Shown: positions 1 through 9,474, counted from the first letter of the stretch. The stretch: 64,000 nt of DNA from Rikenella sp031549665 (GCA_031549665.1 JAVBPJ010000002.1:1-64000), one strand, 5' to 3'. Notes: a model not told the origin generated them from the sequence alone. Translations and numbers: made by a program.

Positions 1-122
<122 letters not shown>

Positions 123-553
123 TGAATTTGTTTGCGTGTCCTGACCCGATTGCTTTTCGGTTGTTCCGGTTCGCTTCGCAGCGCCGGAACTGGAATTGAC
201 AAAATTGTACTACATTACAAAATTATCTTTAACTTTTCACAGTAAATCAAAGAACGTGGGAGTCCCGGATTCTCGACTCGCCCAAACCGCTCGGCCCTTT
301 CACAAAAATTCGCCATTCGTCGCCGAACCGCTCACTCTTTTTCAGGCACTCCGCAATTTGCGGGAATCATTCCAGGCCCCTTGTATTTACAAGGCTTACG
401 GCCTTTTCAATCGTTCAAATTTCGCCCTCGATTTTCTCGAGGCGGACTGCAAAGATACGGACTATTTTCCGTTTTGCAATAACTCGCCGCTAATTTTTCC
501 GCCTCCGAAACGGCTCTTTCGAGGCATAAAATTCAATGGGGTTGATCCCCAGC
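123..553 (-). other. rRNA operon leader and upstream noncoding region
   Basis: This stretch of about 430 bp between the 16S gene and proS holds no credible gene. Short open frames here have no recognisable composition. It contains the predicted rrn promoter (450-479, minus), which implies a leader of about 320 nt before mature 16S. A second weaker TAATTTTG box on the minus strand (218-225) could be a downstream promoter, but it has no TTG at the usual distance. Confidence 0.7.
450..479 (-). promoter_or_regulatory. rRNA operon promoter (Bacteroidetes -33/-7 type)
   Basis: On the minus strand TTG (479-477) is followed after exactly 19 bp by TATCTTTG (457-450), matching the Bacteroidetes consensus TTG-N19-TAnnTTTG. 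It points toward the 16S gene. The surroundings are AT-rich relative to the genome. Confidence 0.75.
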
Positions 554-2038
554 TTAGTAGGATTTGGCGAAAAGCACCCGCCGGGCGGAGGGCTTCCCCG
601 AAATGATGCAACTGCCGGCCTCATCGGGAGCATCAACAGGGATGCAGCGGATGGTCGCTTTGGTTTCGTTCTTGATCTGCTCTTCGGTTTCGGGGGTTCC
701 GTCCCAGTGGGCGAGCAGGAAGCCGCCCTTCTCTTCGAGCACTTGCTTGAACTGGTCGTAGCTGTCGACACGGGTGATCATGCCCTGGCGGTAGTCGAGG
801 GCCTTTTGGAAGATGTTCTGCTGTACCTCGTCCAACAACGCCCGGATGTGGGCGGCGATGCCGGCCTGCGGCACGATGGCTTTGGTGAGGGTGTCGCGGC
901 GGGCGAGTTCGACGGTTCCTCCGGCCAGGTCGCGCGGCCCGATGGCCAGGCGCACGGGAACGCCCTTGAGTTCGTACTCGGCGAACTTGAATCCGGAACG
1001 AACGTGGTCGCGGTCGTCGATTTTCACGCTGACCCCCAACGCCTTCAATTCGGCGGCGATCTCTTCCATGCGGGCGACGATCTGGGCCAACTCATCGAGT
1101 CCCTTGTAGATAGGCACCATCACCACCTGGATCGGGGCGAGCTTCGGGGGAAGCACCAGTCCGTTGTTGTCGGAGTGGGCCATGATCAGGGCGCCCATCA
1201 GGCGGGTGGACACCCCCCACGAGGTGGCCCATACGTAGTCGAGCTGCCCCTCTTTGTTGGTGAACTGCACGTCGAACGCCTTGGCGAAGTTTTGCCCCAA
1301 AAAGTGCGAGGTGCCGGACTGGAGGGCTTTGCCGTCCTGCATCAGGGCTTCGATGGTGAGGGTGTCGTCGGCTCCGGCGAAGCGTTCGCTTTCGGATTTG
1401 TGGCCGATGATCACGGGAACGGACATCCACTCCTGGGCGAAGCGGGCGTAAACCTGGATCATCCGTTCGGCCTCTTCGATCGCCTCCTGGCGGGTGGCGT
1501 GGGCGGTATGCCCCTCCTGCCACAGGAATTCGGCGGTACGCAGGAACAGGCGGGTACGCATCTCCCACCGCACCACGTTGGCCCACTGGTTGCAGAGGAT
1601 GGGCAGGTCGCGGTAGGACTGGATCCAGTTTTTATAGGTGTTCCAAATGATGGTTTCGGAGGTGGGGCGGACGATCAGCTCCTCTTCGAGTTTGGCTTCG
1701 GGATCGACCACCACGCCTTTCCCCTGGGGGTCGTTTTTGAGGCGGTAGTGGGTTACCACGGCGCACTCCTTGGCGAACCCCTCGACGTGGGCGGCCTCCT
1801 TGCTCAGGAACGACTTGGGAATGAACAGGGGGAAGTAGGCGTTGACGTGCCCGGTCTCTTTGAACATGGCATCCAGCGCGTCGCGCATCTTCTCCCAAAT
1901 GGCGTAACCATAGGGTTTGATGACCATGCAGCCGCGCACGGCCGAATTTTCGGCCAGTCCGGCCTTTACCACCAAATCGTTGTACCATTGCGAGTAGCTC
2001 TCCTCACGCGGAGTGAGCTCTTTGAGTTCTTTTGCCAT
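554..2038 (-). CDS. proS: Prolyl-tRNA synthetase, short (archaeal/eukaryotic-type) form
   Basis: This 494-residue class II aminoacyl-tRNA synthetase charges tRNA-Pro in the cytoplasm. The class II motif 2 region (RWEMRTRLFLRTAEFLWQEG) and motif 3 region (GVSTRLMGALIMAHSDNNG) are clear. They are followed by the anticodon-binding domain and the C-terminal domain ending in KSY that is typical of the type 3 ProS lacking the bacterial editing insertion. The start was placed at MAKELKELTPREE (2038) because homologues begin there. An upstream in-frame Met at 2110 would lie before the predicted -7 box (2072-2065). It is divergently transcribed from the secreted-protein gene at 2141. Confidence 0.96.
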   Translation of the reverse strand: MAKELKELTPREESYSQWYNDLVVKAGLAENSAVRGCMVIKPYGYAIWEKMRDALDAMFKETGHVNAYFPLFIPKSFLSKEAAHVEGFAKECAVVTHYRLKNDPQGKGVVVDPEAKLEEELIVRPTSETIIWNTYKNWIQSYRDLPILCNQWANVVRWEMRTRLFLRTAEFLWQEGHTAHATRQEAIEEAERMIQVYARFAQEWMSVPVIIGHKSESERFAGADDTLTIEALMQDGKALQSGTSHFLGQNFAKAFDVQFTNKEGQLDYVWATSWGVSTRLMGALIMAHSDNNGLVLPPKLAPIQVVMVPIYKGLDELAQIVARMEEIAAELKALGVSVKIDDRDHVRSGFKFAEYELKGVPVRLAIGPRDLAGGTVELARRDTLTKAIVPQAGIAAHIRALLDEVQQNIFQKALDYRQGMITRVDSYDQFKQVLEEKGGFLLAHWDGTPETEEQIKNETKATIRCIPVDAPDEAGSCIISGKPSARRVLFAKSY

Positions 2039-2064
2039 ACTTTTACGGGACTGTTTCGAAACGA

Positions 2065-2072
2065 CAAAGATA
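2065..2072 (-). promoter_or_regulatory. -7 box for proS
   Basis: TATCTTTG on the minus strand lies 26 nt before the proS start. There is no clear TTG 19 bp upstream, only a T/A-rich stretch. It faces the divergent box at 2094-2101. Confidence 0.55.
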
Positions 2073-2093
2073 GGTTTTTTACACTTTAATTTG

Positions 2094-2101
2094 TAACTTT
2101 G
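2094..2101 (+). promoter_or_regulatory. -7 box for the secreted Tyr/Trp/Gly-rich protein gene
   Basis: TAACTTTG on the plus strand matches TAnnTTTG and lies 39 nt before the start codon at 2141. The two divergent -7 boxes are only 21 bp apart, so the -33 regions of the two promoters overlap. Confidence 0.5.
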
Positions 2102-2140
2102 TCTTCGCATCTCCGTCCAACCGACAAACCCGTAAACGCG

Positions 2141-3349
2141 ATGAAGACCCTATTTTTAACCCTGGCAACCTTTCTGCTGATCGGCACCGCCTCGGCCCAA
2201 TACGTGGACGATCTTTACCGGACGCCCACCAAACAGACCAAAACCTCGAAAAAACAGAAGGATACCGCCCCCGCGACCTCTGCTTCGCAGGAGAGTTACC
2301 AGACCACCGTGTCGGCCGGAACTTACTCTTCGTCCATGAGCGCGAGCGCCCCGGACGCCTCGACCCGCGAACTGGTGGTGAGCTACGACGAGTCGCTGCG
2401 CCGCCGCATTGCGGCCTACCGCAACTATACAAAAAAGGACGACGAGTACTGGAAACTGCTCGACAGCTACGCCAAAATACTCCACAGCTCGTACGACATG
2501 GACCTCTACAACATTGTGGTCGTAGGGAACGACATGTGGGTGGAACCCAAATACATTTCGTCGATGTTCGATGGATCGGATCCCACCGAGGGGCTGACCC
2601 TCACCCCGTCCAAGAGTTCGGGCAAGGGTGGTTCCGGCTCGTTCAGCGTAAATATCTCTCTCGGCAGCGCCTATCCCTACGGATACCCTTGGGGCTATTC
2701 CGCATGGGGCTGGGGTTATCCCAGTTGGGGATGGGGATGGACCTGGAGCTGGGGCTACAACCCTTACCGCTACGGCTGGGGCTACCCATATTCCTGGGGA
2801 TACCCGTATAGTTGGGGCCATCCTTACGGATGGAATCCCTACCCCTACTACCCGCGTCCCTACTATCCTCCCTACTGGGGCGGCGGATACTACCCCCCGG
2901 GACGGCCCGTCATCTACGGCGGAGGCGGAGGTTACTGGGGCGGAGGCTACAACCCCGCCGGGTACAACCGCCCGGGAGGCGGAGGCCCCGCCAATCCCGG
3001 CCGTCCGGACGGAAGCGGTAACACGCCGGGCACCTACCGCCGCAACGGCAACGGTACCTACACGCCGGTGAATTCGAATACCGGAGGAGTGGGCAATCCC
3101 TACGGCCGTCCGACCCAAACCACCACCGGAAATACCGGCCCCGGCCACCAGCAACAGCAGCAGCCTCAACAGCAGCAGCAGTCGCAGCCCTCGTACCGTC
3201 GGGGAACCTCGGCGCCTCAACAGCAGCAATCGCAACCCGCACGCACCGAAACGGTACAACCCTCGCGGCCGGCCAGCAACCAGGGCGAACGCGGCGGCAA
3301 CGTCGGCGGAGGCGGATTCTCCAACATGGGAGGCGTCCGCAGGCGATAA
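2141..3349 (+). CDS. Secreted low-complexity protein rich in Tyr, Trp, Gly, Pro and Gln
   Basis: A 402-residue protein of unrecognised family. Residues 1-19 form a signal peptide (MKTLFLTLATFLLIGTASA). Residues ~20-80 are Thr/Ser/Lys-rich and ~85-150 look folded, with segments such as DDEYWKLLDSYAKILHSS and MDLYNIVVVGNDMWVEP. Residues ~180-290 are imperfect repeats of the kind YPWGY, YPSWGWGW and YPYSWGY followed by PYYPP runs. Residues ~290-400 are Gly/Asn/Pro-rich with several polyglutamine runs, and the tail is basic (GGVRRR). The start at 2141 follows the -7 box and gives the signal peptide; an earlier Met at 2099 would overlap the promoter. Export is well supported. A surface or extracellular-matrix role is only inference. 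It sits 56 bp upstream of an outer-membrane protein gene on the same strand. Confidence 0.8.
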   Translation: MKTLFLTLATFLLIGTASAQYVDDLYRTPTKQTKTSKKQKDTAPATSASQESYQTTVSAGTYSSSMSASAPDASTRELVVSYDESLRRRIAAYRNYTKKDDEYWKLLDSYAKILHSSYDMDLYNIVVVGNDMWVEPKYISSMFDGSDPTEGLTLTPSKSSGKGGSGSFSVNISLGSAYPYGYPWGYSAWGWGYPSWGWGWTWSWGYNPYRYGWGYPYSWGYPYSWGHPYGWNPYPYYPRPYYPPYWGGGYYPPGRPVIYGGGGGYWGGGYNPAGYNRPGGGGPANPGRPDGSGNTPGTYRRNGNGTYTPVNSNTGGVGNPYGRPTQTTTGNTGPGHQQQQQPQQQQQSQPSYRRGTSAPQQQQSQPARTETVQPSRPASNQGERGGNVGGGGFSNMGGVRRR

Positions 3350-3405
3350 CCGCGCCCGCAGCCCGATTTTTTACCGAAAACGAACCCACCACCCTTTTCA
3401 CCGCA

Positions 3406-4938
3406 ATGAAACACCTCCTTATAGGGATCGCCGCGTTCGGCACGCTTGCCGCCTCGGCCCAGGGAACGGACGATCTGCTCCGCTTCTCGCAATACAACTT
3501 CGGCATCTCCACGGCGCGTTCGGCCGCCATGGGCGGAGCGTTCACCTCGCTCGGGGCCGACGCTGCCAGCATGAGCCTCAACCCCGCCGGGCTGGCCATG
3601 TACCGCAACAGCGAAGTCAGCATTACCCCCGGGCTGCGCATCTCGCCCCGCAGCACCGACTACTCGGGTACCAACGGCAACATCAACACCCAAAACAATT
3701 CGGCCACGCCCAACCTGAGCAACCTTTCGGCCGTTTACGCCGACCGTAACTTCGCCATCGGTTTCGGCCTCAACCGCCTGGCCGACTTCAACGGACGTGT
3801 CCAGTCGCGCGGCTACGGCGAGGCCTTCTCCATGGGCGACATGTTCGTCGAGCAGCTTTACGGCACCCCCACGGCCGATATCTCGGGAGTCGACCAAAAC
3901 GGATACCCCACCTACAATGCCTTTTACTCGCACTATCCCTCGATGTGGGGCGCCATCATGGGCTACCAAACCGGCCTGGTCGATCCCATAATGGGAACCA
4001 ACCCGCAGGAGTACACCACCACGGACGTTTTGGCAGCCGGAGCCATCCTCTATCCCTCGACCGAGCGGATCACCCAGGGGGCCATCAACGAATACGCGAT
4101 CAGCGGCGCTTACAACGCCCACGACCTCGTTTACCTGGGAGCCACCCTCGGCATTCAGGACATCTACTACAACCGGTTCGACACCTACTCGGAATACACC
4201 GACCTGAGCGTGCCGTCGAACCTCGACAACATGACCTACCGCCAAAACCTGCGCATGAGCGGCACCGGCATCAACCTGAAAGTGGGCGCCACGGTGCGTC
4301 CGGCCGACTGGCTGCGGATCGGGGTGGCCTACCACAGTCCCACCTGGATCTCGATGAGCGAGGAGTACGACGCCGACATGACCGTCTACGATTTCCGCTA
4401 CACGATCCCCGCCTTCAGCGAAACCCCCATCCTGACCACCGACTACAACCTGCGCTCCTCGTCGCGGCTGCTTTCGGGAGCCTCCGTCATGGTAGCCGGG
4501 AAAGCCATCCTTACGTTCGACTACGAGCGGGTGTGGTACCAAAACATCAAATACACCTCGAGCGGGTTCGGCATGGAAAACACTGCGGCGCAGGCCACTT
4601 TCCGGCCCACCAACAATTTCCGCGCCGGCGTCGAGACCCAGTTCCTGGCTCCGTCCGTATTCCTTCGGGCCGGATATGGTTACAGCCAGTCGCCCTACGT
4701 AAACAACAGCTACAACGGCAAAACCTACGGCGACCTCACGCAGTGTTCGGGCGGGTTGGGCTACCGCACCAAAATGGTCAATGTGGACATCACCTACGTC
4801 TACAACTTCAGCCGCCAAATGCCCTACAAGCCGTTCGACTACACCGCTTCCGACGGGTACAACGTAAGCACCAACGGATCGATCTTCACCCAGGAGCGGA
4901 ACCACACCCTGCTGCTCTCGCTGGCCTTTAAGTTCTAA
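3406..4938 (+). CDS. FadL/OmpP1/TodX-like outer-membrane protein
   Basis: A 510-residue protein with a signal peptide (residues 1-19, ending ASA). It is followed by the start typical of OmpP1/FadL-like Bacteroidetes barrels: SARSAAMGGAFTSLGADAAS then MSLNPAGLAMYRNSE. The rest has alternating amphipathic beta strands rich in Tyr, Asn and Ser and ends in an aromatic residue (LLLSLAFKF), as expected for a BamA-recognised outer-membrane barrel. In this family the channel carries hydrophobic substrates; the substrate here is unknown. It is probably cotranscribed with the preceding secreted-protein gene and ends at a strong hairpin (4967-5010). Confidence 0.85.
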   Translation: MKHLLIGIAAFGTLAASAQGTDDLLRFSQYNFGISTARSAAMGGAFTSLGADAASMSLNPAGLAMYRNSEVSITPGLRISPRSTDYSGTNGNINTQNNSATPNLSNLSAVYADRNFAIGFGLNRLADFNGRVQSRGYGEAFSMGDMFVEQLYGTPTADISGVDQNGYPTYNAFYSHYPSMWGAIMGYQTGLVDPIMGTNPQEYTTTDVLAAGAILYPSTERITQGAINEYAISGAYNAHDLVYLGATLGIQDIYYNRFDTYSEYTDLSVPSNLDNMTYRQNLRMSGTGINLKVGATVRPADWLRIGVAYHSPTWISMSEEYDADMTVYDFRYTIPAFSETPILTTDYNLRSSSRLLSGASVMVAGKAILTFDYERVWYQNIKYTSSGFGMENTAAQATFRPTNNFRAGVETQFLAPSVFLRAGYGYSQSPYVNNSYNGKTYGDLTQCSGGLGYRTKMVNVDITYVYNFSRQMPYKPFDYTASDGYNVSTNGSIFTQERNHTLLLSLAFKF

Positions 4939-4966
4939 CCCCGCGGCGCCACGCCAGGCGCGATAC

Positions 4967-5010
4967 AACGCAAGCGGCCCCGACGAGACTTCGTCGGGGC
5001 CGCTTGCGTT
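4967..5010. terminator. Perfect 20-bp stem-loop, bidirectional terminator
   Basis: The arms AACGCAAGCGGCCCCGACGA and TCGTCGGGGCCGCTTGCGTT are exact reverse complements around a GACT loop, followed by AAAAGTCGTTTGTTTT. It lies between the convergent FadL-like gene and thrA and could terminate both, though the T-tract is poor. Confidence 0.8.
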
Positions 5011-5097
5011 AAAAGTCGTTTGTTTTGTCCGGGCCGTTCGGAAAATTCGCCCCGGCACGGACAGGCACCGCGGGGGGTTACCGTTCTTACTGAATAC

Positions 5098-7536
5098 CTA
5101 CTGGATGTTGGCGATCGAGATGATGTCGGCGAAAACCCCCGCCGCCGTAACCCCGGCCCCGGCCCCGTACCCTTTGATCTGAAGGGGGTATTCGTTGTAG
5201 CGGGCGGTTTTAATCAGCACAATGTTGTTGCTGCCCTCCAGGTTGTAGGCGGGGTGGTCCTGTCCCACCTCTTCGAGACCCACCGAGCAGGCTCCCCCGC
5301 TCATGGTGGCCACAAAGCGGAGCCGTTTGCCCGAGGCGGCCAGGGCCTTGCGCTGCTCCTCGAACGAAGCGTCCAGCCGGTGTACGTTGGCCCAGAAATC
5401 GTCGACGCTTCCCTTGAAAAACTCGGCGGGGATGAAGGGGTTTTTCACCACCTCCTCCTGTTCCACCCGGTAGCCCGATTCGCGGGCCAGAATAACCAGC
5501 TTCCGCACCACGTCGGTGCCGCTGAGGTCGATACGAGGGTCGGGTTCGGCGTAGCCCGCCTCGCCCGCCATGGCCACGGCGCGGCTGAAGGGCACGGTTT
5601 CGCTCAATTCGTTAAAAATGTAGTTGAGCGTACCCGAAAGCACGGCCTTGAGTTCCAGAATGTGGTCGCCGCTCAGGCGCAGGTCGTTGATCGTATTGAT
5701 GATCGGCAAGCCCGCCCCTACGTTGGTTTCGAACAGGAACTTGACCCCCCGGTTGCGTGCCGTGGTCTTGAGGTGTTCGTAATGGGGGTAACTGAGTGAG
5801 GTAGCTATCTTGTTGGCCGTTACCACCGACACGTTCCGATCCAGCAGGTCGGCGTATATCTGCGCCACGTCGGCGCTGGCGGTGCAGTCCACAAAGACCG
5901 AATTGAAGATGTTCATCGTCAGGATGTGGTCGCGGATCGAGACCGGATCCGTGGGGATACCCTGTTCGGAGAGCAGCTCTTTGGCGCGGACGGGTTCAAT
6001 CCCTTCGCGGTCGAAGTAGCTCTTTTTCGAGTTCGAAATCCCCACCACGTTGATCCTCAGGGCGTGTTCCGCCTGTAGTTTCTCCTGTTGCGCGGCGATC
6101 TGGTCGAGCAGGCTGCTGCCGATCAGTCCCACGCCGGTCAGAAAAAGGTTCAGCACCTTGTAGTCGGACAGGAAAAAGGAGTCGTGGATCACGTGCAGGG
6201 TCTTGCGCAGGTTGGCGGCGTCGACCACGAACGAGATGTTGATCTCGGAGGCTCCCTGGGCGCAGGCGATCACGTTGATCCCGTTGCGGCCCAGCGTGCC
6301 GAACAGCTTGCCCGCCACGCCGGCGTTGTTGCGCATGTTTTCGCCTACAATGGCCACGGTGGCCAGGCCGCGCTGGATGATTACTTCGTCCAGTTCGCCC
6401 ACCGATATCTCCTGGGCGAACTCTTCGTTCAGCACGCGGGCCGCCTGCGAGGCGTCGTCGTCGCGCACGCCGATCGAGGTGGTGTTTTCGCTCGAAGCCT
6501 GGGCTACCAGGAAGACGCTGATTCCGGCTTTTGCCAACGCTTTGAAAATCCGGTAGTTCACACCGATCACCCCCACCATGCCCAGCCCCCGGACGGTCAG
6601 CAGGGTGGTGTCGTTGATCGACGAAATGCCCTGAATCGGCTTGCGCACCACCCCCTCGGGAAGCGTCCGGCCGATGTGGGTGCCGGGGCTTTCGGGGCGG
6701 TAGGTGTTTTTAATAACGATCGGGATGTTGTGGTTGTAGGCCGGAAAAATCGTGGGGGGATACAGCACCTTGGCTCCGAAGTTGCAAAGCTCCATCGCTT
6801 CGACAAAAGTGAGGTACTCGATCAGGTAGGCTTTGTTGATCACCTTCGGGTCGGCGGTCATAAAGCCGTCCACGTCGGTATAGATTTCAAGGGCCGAAGC
6901 GTCGAGGGCCGCCGCAAGGATCGAAGCGGTGTAGTCCGACCCGCCGCGCCCCAGCGTGGTAGCTTCGCCGGTGGTTTTGTCCGACGAGATGAAGCCCGGA
7001 ACCACCCACAGCCGCGCATCGGGCCGGAAGGTCTCCCGGATCAGGGCGTTGGTTTGGGCAAAATCGACGATGTGTTTCTGGAACGACGGTTCGGTTTTGA
7101 TGAAGGTCCGCGCATCGGCCAGGCGTGCGCCGGGCAACATTTCGGCAATGATGAGCGAACTGAGCCGTTCGCCGTATCCCGCCACCATGTTGGCGGTTTT
7201 CGGAGAAAGGTCCTGAATCAGATAGACCCCCCGGAGGATGTTGCCCAGTTCGTCGAGCAGCGCCTCGATACCGGCCAGCGCGGCCTGTTGCCGGTCGGCC
7301 GGAACGCTCTCGCGCACCGCCTTCCGGTGGCGCTGGCATAGCTGTTCGTACTCCTGCCGGTAGTTTTCAGAGGCTCGGGAGGCCAGCTCGGCCAGCATAA
7401 GCAGCTGGTCGGTTACTCCGCCCAGGGCGGAAACCACCACAACCAACGGACCCGTTTCGGCCGCAACAATGCGTTTGACGTGCTCCAACCCCTCGGTCGA
7501 TCCGACCGAAGTGCCTCCGAATTTGAAAACTTTCAT
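5098..7536 (-). CDS. thrA: Bifunctional aspartate kinase / homoserine dehydrogenase
   Basis: This 812-residue fusion catalyses the first and third steps from aspartate toward threonine and methionine. The kinase domain starts with KFGGTSVG (residues ~5-12) and includes the GRGGSDYTAS motif. Two ACT-type regulatory segments follow (around VGVIGVNYRIFKALAKAG and VAIVGENMRNNAGVAGKLFG), suggesting allosteric feedback. The homoserine dehydrogenase half begins at the NAD-binding GVGLIGSSLLDQI and includes TANKIATS and the GTLNYIFNEL region. Length matches E. coli ThrA (820). The start at 7536 (MKVFKFGG) is fixed by the family N-terminus, since the frame remains open far upstream with unrelated sequence. 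thrB and thrC are not adjacent in the window. Confidence 0.96.
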   Translation of the reverse strand: MKVFKFGGTSVGSTEGLEHVKRIVAAETGPLVVVVSALGGVTDQLLMLAELASRASENYRQEYEQLCQRHRKAVRESVPADRQQAALAGIEALLDELGNILRGVYLIQDLSPKTANMVAGYGERLSSLIIAEMLPGARLADARTFIKTEPSFQKHIVDFAQTNALIRETFRPDARLWVVPGFISSDKTTGEATTLGRGGSDYTASILAAALDASALEIYTDVDGFMTADPKVINKAYLIEYLTFVEAMELCNFGAKVLYPPTIFPAYNHNIPIVIKNTYRPESPGTHIGRTLPEGVVRKPIQGISSINDTTLLTVRGLGMVGVIGVNYRIFKALAKAGISVFLVAQASSENTTSIGVRDDDASQAARVLNEEFAQEISVGELDEVIIQRGLATVAIVGENMRNNAGVAGKLFGTLGRNGINVIACAQGASEINISFVVDAANLRKTLHVIHDSFFLSDYKVLNLFLTGVGLIGSSLLDQIAAQQEKLQAEHALRINVVGISNSKKSYFDREGIEPVRAKELLSEQGIPTDPVSIRDHILTMNIFNSVFVDCTASADVAQIYADLLDRNVSVVTANKIATSLSYPHYEHLKTTARNRGVKFLFETNVGAGLPIINTINDLRLSGDHILELKAVLSGTLNYIFNELSETVPFSRAVAMAGEAGYAEPDPRIDLSGTDVVRKLVILARESGYRVEQEEVVKNPFIPAEFFKGSVDDFWANVHRLDASFEEQRKALAASGKRLRFVATMSGGACSVGLEEVGQDHPAYNLEGSNNIVLIKTARYNEYPLQIKGYGAGAGVTAAGVFADIISIANIQ

Positions 7537-7609
7537 CGCTCTAAAACTGATTTTAAGTCCGCAAGGTAGTGATTTTTGCCGTTTTTTCGGCGGCATACCC
7601 CCGGATTGC

Positions 7610-8698
7610 CTACAACGACGACAGGTAGAGATAGTCGTAGGGGACGACGGGGGCGAGGTCGGGACCTCCGATCCGCCCGGCCAACTGTTCGGACGAAACG
7701 GCCGCCAGGCCCACTCCGATGGGGTGGCCCGAGGGGTCGACAATCCGCACGATGTCCTCCCTGTCGAACTGCCCCTCGGCACGCAGGATGCCGGCCGGCA
7801 ACAGGCTGGCGGGAGGGGTTCCCGTAAGGGCCCGGACAGCCGCCTCGTCGATGTGCAGTTCCCCTTTGGCAAAGCTGTCCGAGTGGGCGATCCAGCGCTT
7901 GATGCTGGACACCGGCCGGGCGCTGGGCAAAAAACGGGTGCAGAGTGCCTGTTCGTCCGCAAACAGGTCGGGCAGGATGTGGTCGCGTTTTCCGTTGGCG
8001 ATAATCACCTCGATCCCTTCGGCGGCCACCTTGCGGGCGATGGCGGTTTTGGTGAGCATCCCGCCCCGGCCGAACTGCGACTTGCCGGACTGGACATACT
8101 GCTCGACCGACTGGCCGGGTTCGATCCGGCGGATCACCCGGCTTTCGGGCAGGGCGGGGTCGCCGTCGTAAATTCCGTCGATGTTGCTCAGAATAACCAG
8201 CGCGTCGGCATCCATCATCGCGGCGATCAGGCCCGAAAGCTCGTCGTTGTCGGTAAACATCAGTTCGGTGATCGACACCGCGTCGTTCTCATTAATGATC
8301 GGCACCACGCCCGCCTCGAGCATCACGGCGATGCAGTTGCGCTGGTTGAGGTAGAGGTTGCGCCCCGCAAAGTTGTCCTTGGTGGTGAGTACCTGCCCGC
8401 AGACGATGCCGTAACCGCGAAACAGGTCGTAGTAACGGTTGATGAGCTTGGCCTGCCCGACGGCCGAATAGAGCTGCCGCGCGGACACCTCGTCCAGCTC
8501 CGACGATGGGAACACCTCGCTCCGGCCCGAGGCGACCGCCCCGGACGAAACCACAATCACTTCGATGCCCGCCCGGCGCAGGGCCACCAACTGATCGACC
8601 AGCGACGAAATGCGGGTAACGTCCAGCGTGCCGTCGGCGCGGGTCAGGACATTGCTGCCAATTTTGACCGCAATGCGTCTGTACGATCCCTGTTTCAT
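7610..8698 (-). CDS. proB: Glutamate 5-kinase
   Basis: A 362-residue enzyme that phosphorylates L-glutamate in the first step of proline synthesis. The N-terminal amino-acid-kinase fold shows RRIAVKIGSNVLTR and VIVVSSGAVASGRSE, the glutamate-binding NENDAVS and the nucleotide-binding LSNIDGIYDGDP segment. The C-terminal ~90 residues are the PUA domain (GELHIDEAAVRAL, SLLPAGILRAEG). The start codon overlaps the proC stop (ATGA), so translation is probably coupled. proA, which would complete the pathway, begins 55 kb away at 63622. Confidence 0.96.
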   Translation of the reverse strand: MKQGSYRRIAVKIGSNVLTRADGTLDVTRISSLVDQLVALRRAGIEVIVVSSGAVASGRSEVFPSSELDEVSARQLYSAVGQAKLINRYYDLFRGYGIVCGQVLTTKDNFAGRNLYLNQRNCIAVMLEAGVVPIINENDAVSITELMFTDNDELSGLIAAMMDADALVILSNIDGIYDGDPALPESRVIRRIEPGQSVEQYVQSGKSQFGRGGMLTKTAIARKVAAEGIEVIIANGKRDHILPDLFADEQALCTRFLPSARPVSSIKRWIAHSDSFAKGELHIDEAAVRALTGTPPASLLPAGILRAEGQFDREDIVRIVDPSGHPIGVGLAAVSSEQLAGRIGGPDLAPVVPYDYLYLSSL

Positions 8699-9474
8699 CG
8701 TCCCGCCCCCGAGGCTTTGAGTCCTTCGATAACGGCGTGCGTGAACCCGTTGGCCTCCATGGCGTTGAGTCCCTTGATGGTGTATCCTCCCGGGGTGGTT
8801 ACCTGGTCGATTTCGGCCTCGGGATGGGTGCCACGGGCCAGCAGCAGGGCGGCCGCCCCCTGCACGGTTTTCGTTACGATGTGCTGCGCCAAAAGGGGCG
8901 GCACGCCCAGTTCGACTCCTCCCTCGACCGCCGCGCGGATGTAGCGCAGGGCGTAGGCAATGCCGCAGGAGGCAAGGGCCGTGCAGGCGGCGATCTGGTG
9001 TTCGGGAATCTCCATCACCTCGCCCAGCGGCTCGAAAAGCGCCACAATGGCAGCCCGCTCGTCGGCGCGCGCCTGTTGCGAGGCCACAAAGGTCATGCTC
9101 GCGCCCACGGCGGCGGCGGTATTGGGAATGACCCGAAAAAGCGGGGTTCCCGCCACAAAACAGGGGGCCAGCTTGTCGAAACCGACACCGGCGGCGATGG
9201 AAACCACCCGCGTGGTGGAGGCGATTTTCGGGCCGATCTGAGCGGCCACGCTCTCAACCACCCAGGGTTTGACCGCCAGGATCACCACTTCGGCGTCCGC
9301 CACTCCGGCCAGGGCATCGCGCGTGGTTTGCATACCGAGCGCAGTCCACCGCTCGAGGCTTTCGGGCGAGGTATCCACCACCGTAATCTGCCGCACGTCA
9401 AACTCCCCTCTCTGGGCCAATCCGTTAAGTAGCGCACCCCCCATATTGCCCGCGCCAATCAGTGTAATTTTCAT
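8695..9474 (-). CDS. proC: Pyrroline-5-carboxylate reductase
   Basis: This 259-residue NAD(P)H-dependent enzyme reduces pyrroline-5-carboxylate to proline. The Rossmann start is ITLIGAGNMGGALLNGL, followed by VVILAVKPWVVESV. The C-terminal dimerisation and active-site region carries QVTTPGGYTIKGL. It is the first gene of a proC-proB operon with a 4-nt overlap. A TACCTTTG box lies 26 nt upstream. Confidence 0.96.
   Translation of the reverse strand: MKITLIGAGNMGGALLNGLAQRGEFDVRQITVVDTSPESLERWTALGMQTTRDALAGVADAEVVILAVKPWVVESVAAQIGPKIASTTRVVSIAAGVGFDKLAPCFVAGTPLFRVIPNTAAAVGASMTFVASQQARADERAAIVALFEPLGEVMEIPEHQIAACTALASCGIAYALRYIRAAVEGGVELGVPPLLAQHIVTKTVQGAAALLLARGTHPEAEIDQVTTPGGYTIKGLNAMEANGFTHAVIEGLKASGAGR

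Noticed and set aside
218..225. Second rRNA promoter (TAATTTTG on minus strand)
   Set aside because: The box fits, but the nearest TTG is 22 bp away and the box may be chance in AT-rich leader. Kept only as a note in the leader entry.
536..2089. Long plus-strand open frame (~517 codons) opposite proS
   Set aside because: It is the antisense shadow of proS in GC-rich sequence; its translation is His/Gly/Val-rich without any family motif, while proS has all its motifs.
3217..5058. Long minus-strand open frame (~613 codons) opposite the FadL-like gene
   Set aside because: Antisense shadow with biased composition; it crosses the terminator at 4967-5010 and the start of the neighbouring gene region.
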